15,497 bases of DNA from an uncultured Oscillospiraceae bacterium. Its GTDB lineage: Bacteria > Bacillota > Clostridia > Oscillospirales > Oscillospiraceae. Location: NCBI GenBank assembly GCA_900763675.1, contig CAAFLE010000088.1, positions 1-15,497 of the forward strand, in the 5' to 3' direction. A program made the translations under genes and the position numbers. Position 1 is the first letter of the stretch. Each line of letters starts with the position of its first letter. The notes beneath the pieces were generated by a model. The model did no database searches. It was not told the origin of the DNA and worked only from the letters and a program-made list of their open reading frames with translations. Shown in pieces: positions 1-6,125 of this stretch.

Positions 1-144
1 AAGCCAATGAAATGATTGATCGTTATATTCATTTCTACAACCACGAGCGCATCCAGACAAAGACTGGAGTGGCGCCGCTGACGCTGCGCCACTCCGCTTA
101 AACTTCATATCGCCTACATAGGGGGCTTTTTGTGCTGTCCGTCA
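1..144 (+). mobile_element. Right end of an IS3-family insertion sequence (left part outside window)
   Basis: This stretch holds the transposase tail plus about 43 non-coding bases that run to an apparent terminus ending in ...GTCCGTCA near 144. Read from the other strand the terminus begins TGACGGACAGCA, which has the 5'-TG...CA-3' form usual for IS3-family ends. The boundary is inferred, because the matching left inverted repeat and the target duplication are outside the window. The element lies tail-to-tail with mgtE, whose stop codon is only about 25 bases beyond the inferred end. Confidence 0.6.
3..101 (+). CDS. IS3-family transposase (OrfB), C-terminal fragment
   Basis: The window opens inside this frame, so only the last 32 codons are visible, ending at a TAA at 99-101. 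The residues include YIHFYNHERIQTKTGVAPL, the conserved tail of the DDE integrase domain (rve family) of IS3/IS150-type transposases, where the motif Y-N-x-x-R-x-Q-x-K-x-G-x-x-P-x follows the catalytic glutamate helix. The full protein cuts and joins DNA during transposition. The catalytic residues and any programmed frameshift with OrfA lie upstream of the window, so whether the element is intact cannot be judged. Subgroup assignment within IS3 is not possible from this fragment. Confidence 0.8.
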   Translation, partial: ANEMIDRYIHFYNHERIQTKTGVAPLTLRHSA

Positions 145-169
145 AATGCCGGGAGCGGGGATTCTTTTT

Positions 170-1576
170 TCACGCGAGATGCAGCCACTCGATGAGCAGC
201 AGCCACGCAAGACCGTAGTACGACACGACCGCGACAAGGTCGTTTACGGTCGTGATGAGCGGACCGGAGGCGACGGCGGGATCGACGTGGATCTTTTTAA
301 AGAAAATGGGGATCACCGTGCCGGAAATGCTCGAGAGCAGCATCGCCGCCACGAGCGCGATGCCGATGCAGCCGGAAACGCCGAACGCCATGAGCGGCGC
401 TTCGCCGCGCAGGAAAACGAGATACGCCCCGATCGCGGCGAACGACGCGCCGCCGAGGATCAGACCGTTTATCAGCCCCACGGACGCCTCCTTCCATACG
501 AGGCGGCGCTTCTGCGCGGCGGTCGTCTCGCTGTCCATGAGAACGCGGATCGTAACGGCGAGCGACTGCGTGCCGACGTTGCCCGCCATGTCCAGCACGA
601 GCGACTGGAAGCACACGATGAGCGTGAGCTGCGCCACAACGCCCTCGAAAAGCCCGACGACGCTGGAAACGACCATGCCGAGCGCGAGCAGCACGAGCAG
701 CCACGGCAGACGCTTGCGCACGCTCTGTCCCAGCGTTTCGTTGAGATCCTCCTCCGCGGAAAGACCGGCGAGCTTGGCGTAGTCCTCGCTGAGCGCATCG
801 TCCACCGTCTGGACGAGGCTCTGTGCCGTCACGACGCCGAGCAGCCGGTTCTCGTCGTCCAGCACGGGGATGGAATCCTCGGAATAGTCCTGAATGCGTG
901 GCAGCGCGTCCTCAATGCGCTCGTGCGCATAGACATACGGGTACGATGTGGCGATGAGATCGCCGAGCGCGTCGCCCTCGCGGGCGATGATGAGGTCCTT
1001 GAGATCAATGGCGCCGTAAAAGGCGTTGTCGGCGTCAACGACATAGAGCGTGGAGATGTTGTCATGGTCGGCAGCCTGCGCGACGAGCTGGTGCATCGCC
1101 GCCTTGACGCTCAATCCCTCGGGGATGACGATGCAGTTCGTCGTCATGATGCTGCCGAGCTCGTCCTCGTCGTAGACCCAGAGCCGGGCGATCTCGCGCC
1201 GCTTTTCCTCGTCCATCAGCTCGACGAGCGTGTTCTTCTCGCCGGGGTCGAGCGTTTTGAGATAGTCCACCGCCGTGTCGGCGTCCATGCGCGAGAGCAC
1301 GTCCACCCGCTGGCGGAGACTCAGCTCGTTGAGATACGGCGTCATCGGCTCGGCGTATTCCAAAACGGCGGAAAGCTCCGAGACGCCGAGCGCGTTGTAA
1401 ACGCGCCGCCGCTCGGCGGGCGTGAGCGTTTCCAGCACGGCGGCAATGTCGTTTTCGTGGTAATCGAGCAGCTTCTCGCGGAACGCCTTCGGCGAGAGAG
1501 CGCTGCGGATCAGCTCCGTCAGCTCGCGGTCATAGTCCGGGTGGCGGAGCGGCGTGCGGTCCATTTTGTTTTCCAT
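170..1576 (-). CDS. mgtE: Magnesium transporter MgtE
   Basis: MgtE is a homodimeric, Mg2+-gated channel of the cell membrane that imports Mg2+. The 468-residue product has the full family layout: a helical N domain (about 20-130), two CBS domains (about 135-260) that sense cytosolic Mg2+, a connecting helix, and about five membrane helices from about 290 to the end. Signature segments are visible: DMAGNVGTQSL at 329-339 and DPAVASGPLITTVND at 432-446, whose last Asp matches the pore Asp that selects Mg2+ in Thermus MgtE. Length is normal (about 450-470). The start is fixed by GGAGG seven bases upstream; Met5 is an alternative. It is transcribed alone from the promoter at 1816-1844 through a leader with a short ORF and terminator. 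No terminator is visible after its stop, where an IS has landed. Confidence 0.95.
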   Translation of the reverse strand: MENKMDRTPLRHPDYDRELTELIRSALSPKAFREKLLDYHENDIAAVLETLTPAERRRVYNALGVSELSAVLEYAEPMTPYLNELSLRQRVDVLSRMDADTAVDYLKTLDPGEKNTLVELMDEEKRREIARLWVYDEDELGSIMTTNCIVIPEGLSVKAAMHQLVAQAADHDNISTLYVVDADNAFYGAIDLKDLIIAREGDALGDLIATSYPYVYAHERIEDALPRIQDYSEDSIPVLDDENRLLGVVTAQSLVQTVDDALSEDYAKLAGLSAEEDLNETLGQSVRKRLPWLLVLLALGMVVSSVVGLFEGVVAQLTLIVCFQSLVLDMAGNVGTQSLAVTIRVLMDSETTAAQKRRLVWKEASVGLINGLILGGASFAAIGAYLVFLRGEAPLMAFGVSGCIGIALVAAMLLSSISGTVIPIFFKKIHVDPAVASGPLITTVNDLVAVVSYYGLAWLLLIEWLHLA

Positions 1577-1623
1577 TTTCTGCCCTCCTTGGATCGTTTT
1601 TCCTGTGCCGGGCGAAAGCGGAC

Positions 1624-1680
1624 AAAAAAATCACCATCGCTCTCCGCCCGGCGCTTTACGTCGGGAAAGGGCAATGGTGA
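1624..1680 (-). terminator. Intrinsic terminator (probable attenuator) in the mgtE leader
   Basis: In the mgtE transcript, TCACCATTGC (1680-1671) pairs with GCGATGGTGA (1640-1631), nine Watson-Crick pairs and one G-U. An inner stem CCCGACG/CGCCGGG (about 1664-1646) extends the hairpin. Seven U residues follow directly (1630-1624), so this is a canonical rho-independent terminator. It lies between the leader ORF stop (1698) and the mgtE ribosome site, so mgtE can be expressed only if transcription passes it. CGCUCU (1693-1688) can pair with AGAGCG (1643-1638) as a modest competing, antiterminator-like pairing. The hairpin is seen; regulation is inferred. Confidence 0.75.
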
Positions 1681-1697
1681 CGGCAAAAGAGCGGGAC

Positions 1698-1781
1698 TTA
1701 TCGCGCACAGCCGCGGCTGTACGAGATTCCCGGTATGCGCATCGCCATGCCCCGTGTTCGTCCGTTACTGCCGCCGTCCAT
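1698..1781 (-). CDS. Putative 27-residue leader peptide of mgtE
   Basis: A short ORF runs ATG 1781 to TAA 1698. It sits about 28 bases after the mgtE promoter's expected start point and carries a near-perfect ribosome site: AAAGGAGGG with eight bases between GGAGG and ATG. The peptide is basic and Gly/Arg-rich (M-D-G-G- at the start, RGMAMRIPG in the middle, RGCAR at the end), with no acidic residue except Asp2 and no membrane segment. It ends 17 bases before the first arm of the terminator at 1624-1680. Placement is like attenuation leader peptides, for example mgtL in front of Salmonella mgtA, but the peptide does not resemble MgtL and I do not recognise it. Translation is inferred from the ribosome site and context. 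Confidence 0.6.
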   Translation of the reverse strand: MDGGSNGRTRGMAMRIPGISYSRGCAR

Positions 1782-1815
1782 GCAAAGTCCCTCCTTTAAA
1801 ATCAATTCTACGTCT

Positions 1816-1844
1816 CTTATAGCACGCGCTTCGCGCCGTGTCAA
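1816..1844 (-). promoter_or_regulatory. Sigma-A promoter of the mgtE leader
   Basis: On the minus strand TTGACA (1844-1839) and TATAAG (1821-1816) are separated by exactly 17 bases, close to the vegetative consensus. Transcription should start near 1809-1810. That leaves a leader of about 230 bases before mgtE, containing the short ORF and the terminator. The promoter lies right after the ohyA terminator, so mgtE is an independent unit. Confidence 0.85.
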
Positions 1845-1847
1845 GGT

Positions 1848-1881
1848 AAAAAGCCGCCGGTCAGAAAATCTGACCGGCGGC
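1848..1881 (-). terminator. Rho-independent terminator of ohyA
   Basis: A perfect 13-base-pair stem (1881-1869 with 1865-1853, arm GCCGCCGGTCAGA) with a three-base loop is followed on the minus strand by five T residues (1852-1848). It begins 15 bases past the ohyA stop codon and ends just before the -35 of the mgtE promoter, so it separates the two transcripts. Confidence 0.92.
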
Positions 1882-1896
1882 AGGGGATCGGGGAAA

Positions 1897-3690
1897 TTAT
1901 TGAATGAGTCCGCTTTCCTTGAGCAGCAGCTCGATGTCGGTGCCGCGCACCTTTTTGAGCACGATCTTCAAAAGCTCCTTTTCGCCGAAGCTCAGCTCCG
2001 CCTCGGAGAGGGGTTTCTTATCGAGCGCATAGTAGCACGCCCGCAGCAGCTCGCGCACGTTGTATTTGCTGCCCCAGACCTCCGGCACGCCGCGGTCGAT
2101 GTTCAGCAGCGTGTACACCGACTCCATGCCGGTACGCATCGAGTACTCGGTGGTGAAGATGGTGTCCCGCGGCGTTTCGGCAAACTGACCGATAAAGGCA
2201 AAGTTCACCGCGCCCTCCGGCACGACACGCGGACGGTCGGATTCCTTTCTCGGCTGGAAGAAGGCGTTGATATACGGCATGAAGCACGTCGTCGTGTTGC
2301 ACGCCTCGCGGGCAAGCGCTTCGATCTCCTCCGTGGGAACGCCGATGTGATAGAGCCACTCGCGGCAGACCTCCTCGCCGGTGCATTCGCGCATCGGCTT
2401 GCGGACGTAGTTGCCCGGGCGGTCGGTGTTGAGCGCGTACAGCCAGACGAGAACGGTGTTCTTATCCTGCGCCTTGAACTGCGGCTGACGGTTGATCGTC
2501 CAGGAGAGATACCAGTTGTCGGTGCTGTCCTTCACCGTTACGATGCCGCCGGTCGTCACCTTGCCCTCGCGGGGGTCACGATGGCAGACCTTGATGATGT
2601 GCTGGATGATCTCCTCGTTCGCCGTGGCGACGGTCGCGCTCATCCAGTTGGTCGCGTCGATGTCGGAGCAGAACTTGGCGGGATTGCCATATTCGCCGTA
2701 GTCCGCCTGCGCGGCGATGTTCTTCCAGAGATCCCAGCTCTCGCCGACGCCGTTTTTCAGCTGCGAAAGATCGGGCGCGTGGGTCTGGTCGCCGTAGCAG
2801 GACGTATCGGTGCAGCAGCCGTTCGTGATGAACACGAGATCGTCCTCGATGAGATCAAGCGTCTGCTCCTGTCCGTCCTTCACATAGACGATGGCGCGGG
2901 CGATTTTCTTGCCGAACTTTCTCTCGATCACAACGTTTTTCACGTCCATGCCGTACTCAATGCGCACGCCATGCTCCTTGAGATACTTCACGAGCGGCAG
3001 GATCATGCTCTCGTACTGGTTGTACTTCGTGAAGCGCAGAGCGCTGAAGTCGGGCAGACCGTCGATGTGGTGGACGTAACGGCAGAGATAGCGCTTCATT
3101 TCCAGAGCGCTCGACCAGCGCTGGAAGGCGAACATCGTCTGCCAGTACAGCCAGAAGTTCGTGCTCCAGAAGCTCTCGGGCAGCACCTCGGAGATCTTCT
3201 TGTCCTCGAGATCCTTTTCCGGCGTCAGAAACAGCTTGGAGAGCGCCATGGCGGATTCCTTGTCGAGGGCGAATTTCTTATCGGTGTGCGCGTCCTCGCC
3301 GCGGTTTACCGAGGCGCGGCAGAGCGAGTAGTTGGGGTCGTGCTTGTTGAGCCAGTAGTACTCGTCCAGCACCGTCACGTTCGGCGTTTCGATGCTCGGC
3401 ACATCGCGGAACACGTCCCACATGACCTCGAAATGGTTATCCATCTCGCGCCCGCCGCGCATATAAAAGCCCTTCGTGATGTCGCGGTAGCCGTCGCAGC
3501 TGCCGCCGGGCAGATCGTGCTTTTCAAGCAGGTGGATGTGTTCGCCCTTCATCTGTCCGTCGCGGACGAGATAAAACGCCGCCGTCAGTCCGGCGAGACC
3601 GGTGCCGATGATGTAGGCGGACTTGTTGTCAACGCCCTCCGGCTTCTCGGGATGGGCGAAGGATTCATACGTTCCTGCGGAATAATACAT
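1897..3690 (-). CDS. ohyA: Oleate hydratase (MCRA family), FAD-dependent
   Basis: Oleate hydratase adds water to the cis-9 double bond of free oleate to give 10-hydroxystearate, detoxifying host or dietary unsaturated fatty acids; it acts in the cytoplasm at the membrane face. The 597-residue product has the FAD-binding GTGLAG loop at 29-34, the RGGREMDNHFE segment at 78-88 with the catalytic Glu at 82, and Tyr201, both matching the E82 and Y201 known for Staphylococcus aureus OhyA. The C-terminal half has the family blocks TTCFMPYINAFFQPRK and FIGQFAETPRDTIFTTEYS. Length is normal (about 570-650). The start at 3690 is chosen because AGGAGG lies directly upstream; an upstream in-frame ATG at 3741 would place translation across the promoter. 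It has its own promoter and terminator. The adjacent TetR gene is the likely regulator. Confidence 0.96.
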   Translation of the reverse strand: MYYSAGTYESFAHPEKPEGVDNKSAYIIGTGLAGLTAAFYLVRDGQMKGEHIHLLEKHDLPGGSCDGYRDITKGFYMRGGREMDNHFEVMWDVFRDVPSIETPNVTVLDEYYWLNKHDPNYSLCRASVNRGEDAHTDKKFALDKESAMALSKLFLTPEKDLEDKKISEVLPESFWSTNFWLYWQTMFAFQRWSSALEMKRYLCRYVHHIDGLPDFSALRFTKYNQYESMILPLVKYLKEHGVRIEYGMDVKNVVIERKFGKKIARAIVYVKDGQEQTLDLIEDDLVFITNGCCTDTSCYGDQTHAPDLSQLKNGVGESWDLWKNIAAQADYGEYGNPAKFCSDIDATNWMSATVATANEEIIQHIIKVCHRDPREGKVTTGGIVTVKDSTDNWYLSWTINRQPQFKAQDKNTVLVWLYALNTDRPGNYVRKPMRECTGEEVCREWLYHIGVPTEEIEALAREACNTTTCFMPYINAFFQPRKESDRPRVVPEGAVNFAFIGQFAETPRDTIFTTEYSMRTGMESVYTLLNIDRGVPEVWGSKYNVRELLRACYYALDKKPLSEAELSFGEKELLKIVLKKVRGTDIELLLKESGLIQ

Positions 3691-3727
3691 GATAAAACCT
3701 CCTGTGAGTTTTTCTTTTGATGGCTCT

Positions 3728-3755
3728 ATCATAGTCTGCACGGCGGGATTTACAA
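3728..3755 (-). promoter_or_regulatory. Probable sigma-A promoter of ohyA
   Basis: On the minus strand TTGTAA (3755-3750) and TATGAT (3733-3728) are separated by 16 bases. The expected start point near 3721 gives a leader of about 30 bases carrying AGGAGG before the ATG at 3690. The inverted repeats at 3768-3840 lie just upstream. Confidence 0.65.
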
Positions 3756-3767
3756 TAAACAGAAACG

Positions 3768-3796
3768 CCGCCGTGATAAGGGTTTTATCACGGCGG
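3768..3796. promoter_or_regulatory. Perfect 12-bp inverted repeat upstream of ohyA: operator or weak tetR terminator
   Basis: CCGCCGTGATAA (3768-3779) and TTATCACGGCGG (3785-3796) are perfect inverted arms around a five-base centre. The inner half matches the TGATAA/TTATCA motif repeated elsewhere in this gap. It lies 13 bases upstream of the ohyA -35. It could be a binding site for the TetR protein encoded next door. It could also be a terminator for the M50-tetR transcript, but the following minus-strand sequence has only a broken T run. Neither role can be settled from sequence. Confidence 0.5.
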
Positions 3797-3812
3797 TGCG
3801 ATGTGTATAAAA

Positions 3813-3840
3813 TTTTATCAGAACCGGGAGTTTGATAAAA
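3813..3840. promoter_or_regulatory. TTTTATCA/TGATAAAA inverted repeat after the tetR stop codon
   Basis: TTTTATCA (3813-3820) faces TGATAAAA (3833-3840) across 12 bases, immediately beyond the tetR stop codon. The same octamer is at 3783-3790, exactly 30 bases from the 3813 copy, and its complement covers the ohyA start codon region (3690-3697). On the minus strand this repeat is followed by TTTTAT, so an AT-rich terminator hairpin is an alternative reading. An operator for the adjacent TetR repressor is the other. Confidence 0.45.
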
Positions 3841-4395
3841 TCAGATTTTGAAACGGGCAAGCGCTTCGCGGATGGAGTCGTGGATCAAAAGCGCGAGCCG
3901 GTCCACGAGCTTTTCCGGCTCCTCCGTCATGCCGTCGCGGATCCAGTCGAGCATGATGCCGATGAACACATAGCCGTAGACCTGCGCGATGAACGCCTTG
4001 TCCTCGTCGCGGACGGTCATCCCGACGGACTGCTCTTCGATCACGCCGAGAATGAGATTGTCCACCAGCGGGCGGAGATAGCTTTCCACCTGCTCGCGGT
4101 GGACGCAGCGGTAAACGTTCAGAATGAACGGCTTGTTCTCCCGCACCGCCTCGAAAATCTGCAGAAAGCCCTGCTGCCATGTGTCGTGTGTTTTCTTTTC
4201 GGCAAGCGCCCGGACGGCGTCCTCCCGGCACGACCACTCGACCAGATCGTAAATGTCCTTGAAGTGGTAGTAAAACGTCATGCGGTTGATGCCGCAGTCC
4301 TCGGCAATGTCGTTGATGGTGATTTTGGTGAGCGGCTTTTTGAGCAGCAGATTCTTGAGCGACTGCTCCAGCGCCCGTTTCGTGACCTGTGACAT
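3841..4395 (-). CDS. TetR/AcrR-family transcriptional regulator (DhaS-like C-terminal domain)
   Basis: This 184-residue one-domain-plus-core regulator has a TetR N-terminal DNA-binding domain at about 8-54. Its helix-turn-helix ITINDIAEDCGINRMTFYYHF (about 25-45) is followed by DIYDLVEW. The CGINR-TFYYHF-DIYDLVEW pattern and the helical rest resemble the DhaS-like TetR subgroup (TetR_C_8 type). The ligand is unknown; by location a fatty acid or acyl-CoA is a reasonable guess. It follows the M50 peptidase gene by 15 bases with GGAG in the gap, so the two are one operon. It precedes ohyA by 150 bases that hold several copies of one octamer, fitting control of ohyA. A repressor role is inferred from the family. 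Confidence 0.9.
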   Translation of the reverse strand: MSQVTKRALEQSLKNLLLKKPLTKITINDIAEDCGINRMTFYYHFKDIYDLVEWSCREDAVRALAEKKTHDTWQQGFLQIFEAVRENKPFILNVYRCVHREQVESYLRPLVDNLILGVIEEQSVGMTVRDEDKAFIAQVYGYVFIGIMLDWIRDGMTEEPEKLVDRLALLIHDSIREALARFKI

Positions 4396-4410
4396 GGCGT
4401 TCTCCTTTGT

Positions 4411-5520
4411 TCAGCGTTGGGATTTGCCGTTCGCGAGCGCGAGAAGCGAGCGCTCCTGCTCGATCTCGCCTTGATACGGATAAGTTTTGGCTATGCTTTC
4501 AAAGCGGCGGCGCAGCTTGGCGGCACGTGCCGCGTCGCCGTCGCGCAGAAGAGCGGCGGCGTATTCCGTGCGCAGCACGCTCGGATAATTCTTCATCTGG
4601 CGCAGGATACGGCGCTGCGGCTTTGTGAGCGCCGCGCCGGGCGTGCCGCGGCGGCTTTCCCCGAGCAGCTCCAGATAGAGCCGGTCGCAGACGAGGAGCG
4701 CCCGGTACAGCCCGACGAGGTTTGCGTCCCCGGCGAGCAGATGCGCCATTGCCTCATCCGCCTCGGCGAAGCGGTGTTCGTCCATCAGCCGGTTGCAGCA
4801 GTAAACGCCGACCGCGGCTACGAGCGTGTTCTGCATCGCGCCGTCCTCCGGCATGGTGAACCATCCCTCCGGCATATCGCGCAGCCGCTCGCCGTTTGTC
4901 TGGCGGCTGTTGATCGCCATTTGCAGATAAAACGCACGCATCGCTTCCGGGTCGTTCCGCAGAGAAAAGGCGTTGCGTCCGTCGTTGTCGATCGCGGCAA
5001 GGCGCAGCGGGATGCCGTTTGTGAGTGCGAGATAAAATCCTGCGATCGCAAAGATAAAGAGCGCCGGCGACGCCGCGCCGGACCCGCCGCGCAGGATATA
5101 GCCGCCGAGAGCGAGCGCCCCGGCGAGCAGATTCATGAGCGGTCCGGCAAGATTGTAAAGCATCACGGGGATTTTTCCGTCCACCGGCTCGGGCGGCGTC
5201 ATCAGGCACTGACCGCCCGTTCCGGCGAGCTTGAGCCGCCGGAAGCGGAGAGCGCCGTTTTCCTTCTGCCATTGCAGCGAACCGATGCGGAACGAACAGA
5301 ACTTATAGCCCGTCAGCAGACCGCCGATCAGATGCCCGGTCTCGTGCAAAAGAATTTGCAGGGCAAACGAGACGCAGATCCAGAAAAGACCGAGGAGAAA
5401 GGAACCGAAAAAGCTCTCGCTTTTGGGGATCGCATAGCCGATGCCCGCGCCGAGACCCATGCAGAGAACGACCGTGAGGATCATTCCCGGCGAAATGCCC
5501 GGCGCTTTCTTTTTGTTCAT
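4411..5520 (-). CDS. M50-family (site-2-protease-like) membrane metallopeptidase
   Basis: The 369-residue product is a polytopic membrane protein with an intramembrane zinc peptidase core. A first helix is at about 12-30, and a second (about 41-63) carries HETGH at 59-63, the HExxH zinc site. NLAGP is at 123-127, where S2P proteins have a similar N-P-x-G-P motif. N168-G-I-P followed by NDG at 179-181 supplies the likely third zinc ligand, Asp180. The C-terminal about 170 residues are soluble and helical, perhaps a repeat-like adaptor domain that I do not recognise. Family members cleave transmembrane segments of regulators or peptides; no substrate is evident. The start at 5520 is chosen because the strong promoter (5537-5565) begins the mRNA about ten bases upstream. 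It is co-transcribed with tetR. Confidence 0.82.
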   Translation of the reverse strand: MNKKKAPGISPGMILTVVLCMGLGAGIGYAIPKSESFFGSFLLGLFWICVSFALQILLHETGHLIGGLLTGYKFCSFRIGSLQWQKENGALRFRRLKLAGTGGQCLMTPPEPVDGKIPVMLYNLAGPLMNLLAGALALGGYILRGGSGAASPALFIFAIAGFYLALTNGIPLRLAAIDNDGRNAFSLRNDPEAMRAFYLQMAINSRQTNGERLRDMPEGWFTMPEDGAMQNTLVAAVGVYCCNRLMDEHRFAEADEAMAHLLAGDANLVGLYRALLVCDRLYLELLGESRRGTPGAALTKPQRRILRQMKNYPSVLRTEYAAALLRDGDAARAAKLRRRFESIAKTYPYQGEIEQERSLLALANGKSQR

Positions 5521-5536
5521 ACTATCACCGTAGGGC

Positions 5537-5565
5537 AGTATAACAGATTTTCCGCCGGGTGTAAA
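5537..5565 (-). promoter_or_regulatory. Sigma-A promoter of the M50-tetR operon
   Basis: On the minus strand TTTACA (5565-5560) and TATACT (5542-5537) are 17 bases apart. The expected start near 5530 leaves only about ten bases before the ATG at 5520, with GGTGA as the sole weak ribosome site. It is back-to-back with the fhs-operon promoter at 5591-5619. Confidence 0.75.
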
Positions 5566-5590
5566 CGGCAGAGCTTGTCGCCGCGGCACG

Positions 5591-5619
5591 TTGCGTTTTG
5601 CGGGAAACTGTGCGATAAT
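5591..5619 (+). promoter_or_regulatory. Sigma-A promoter of the folate/one-carbon operon
   Basis: TTGCGT (5591-5596) and GATAAT (5614-5619) are separated by 17 bases. The expected start near 5626 gives a 5' leader of about 23 bases with GGGAGG (5635-5640) before the GTG at 5649. No riboswitch fits in this short leader. Confidence 0.7.
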
Positions 5620-5648
5620 AAAGAAAATTTTTCCGGGAGGAACGGATT

Positions 5649-6125
5649 GTGGACAAAACCAATCTGTGGAAGGTGCCGGCGTACTGCATGGCCTCCGGCT
5701 TCCTCTGCTATCTGCTGCTGGTCCGCGTCGGTCTGGGACGGCTCGCGCTCGTCACGCTGCCGGACGGCGCGATCACCGCGGACAACAAGGTGTGGATGCT
5801 GCTCTCCGGGATCCTCTTTCTGATCGTGGTCGCCGGCGGCGGGGCGCTGTTCCGGAAGCTGCCGCGGCGCGATCTGTTCTTTTCCGCTTCGATCCTTGTG
5901 GGGCTGAACGTTTTGTTCGGCGTCCTTTCGGCAGTGACCGACGGCTCCGCCGGCTTTTTCTGGTATGAGCTTTGCGAGTGGGACAGCGTCGTTTCCCAGC
6001 TGCTGAACGCCGCCGGGGTGAGTCCGTGGGTCTCCGCCGTTCTTACGTGGCTGCTGCCGCCGTATATTTTTGTTCTGTTTGGGAAAAAATCCGCCGACGG
6101 CGGGAAAAAGGAGGAAGCTGCATGA
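5649..6125 (+). CDS. Uncharacterised four-helix membrane protein, first gene of the fhs operon
   Basis: I do not recognise this 158-residue protein. Hydrophobic segments at about 11-29, 48-67, 77-97 and 125-144 suggest four membrane helices, and the tail after 145 is short, basic then acidic (KKSADGGKKEEAA). There are no cysteine pairs, histidine clusters or nucleotide motifs that would suggest an enzyme. Translation starts at GTG 5649, with GGGAGG eight bases upstream and a good promoter just before. Its stop overlaps the fhs start (ATGA at 6122-6125), so it is translationally coupled to formate-THF ligase. That coupling suggests a role tied to formate or one-carbon metabolism, for example transport or a membrane anchor, but this is inference only. 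Confidence 0.75.
   Translation: MDKTNLWKVPAYCMASGFLCYLLLVRVGLGRLALVTLPDGAITADNKVWMLLSGILFLIVVAGGGALFRKLPRRDLFFSASILVGLNVLFGVLSAVTDGSAGFFWYELCEWDSVVSQLLNAAGVSPWVSAVLTWLLPPYIFVLFGKKSADGGKKEEAA

Noticed and set aside
1582..1810. M-box (ykoK) Mg2+ riboswitch in the mgtE leader
   Set aside because: None of the conserved M-box segments or its three-helix core could be found; the space is taken by a short ORF and a terminator. A covariance search would settle it.
146..3720. Very long open frames on the plus strand opposite mgtE and ohyA (up to about 660 codons)
   Set aside because: Their products are Arg/His/Glu-rich with no family motifs, they cover clear MgtE and oleate hydratase genes, and they are expected in GC-rich DNA where antisense stops are rare.
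3690..3741. Oleate hydratase start at 3741
   Set aside because: The extra 17 residues span the -10 region and the AGGAGG site that fits the ATG at 3690; the catalytic residue numbering also then matches Staphylococcus OhyA.
5523..5589. N-terminal extension of the M50 peptidase starting at 5589
   Set aside because: The added 23 residues have no family match and would place the start upstream of the promoter at 5537-5565.
5972..6121. N-terminal extension of formate-THF ligase
   Set aside because: The family starts at about MTDIDIAHG, the ATG at 6122 has AGGAGG upstream and overlaps the previous stop, and the extension is the shadow of the membrane protein gene.
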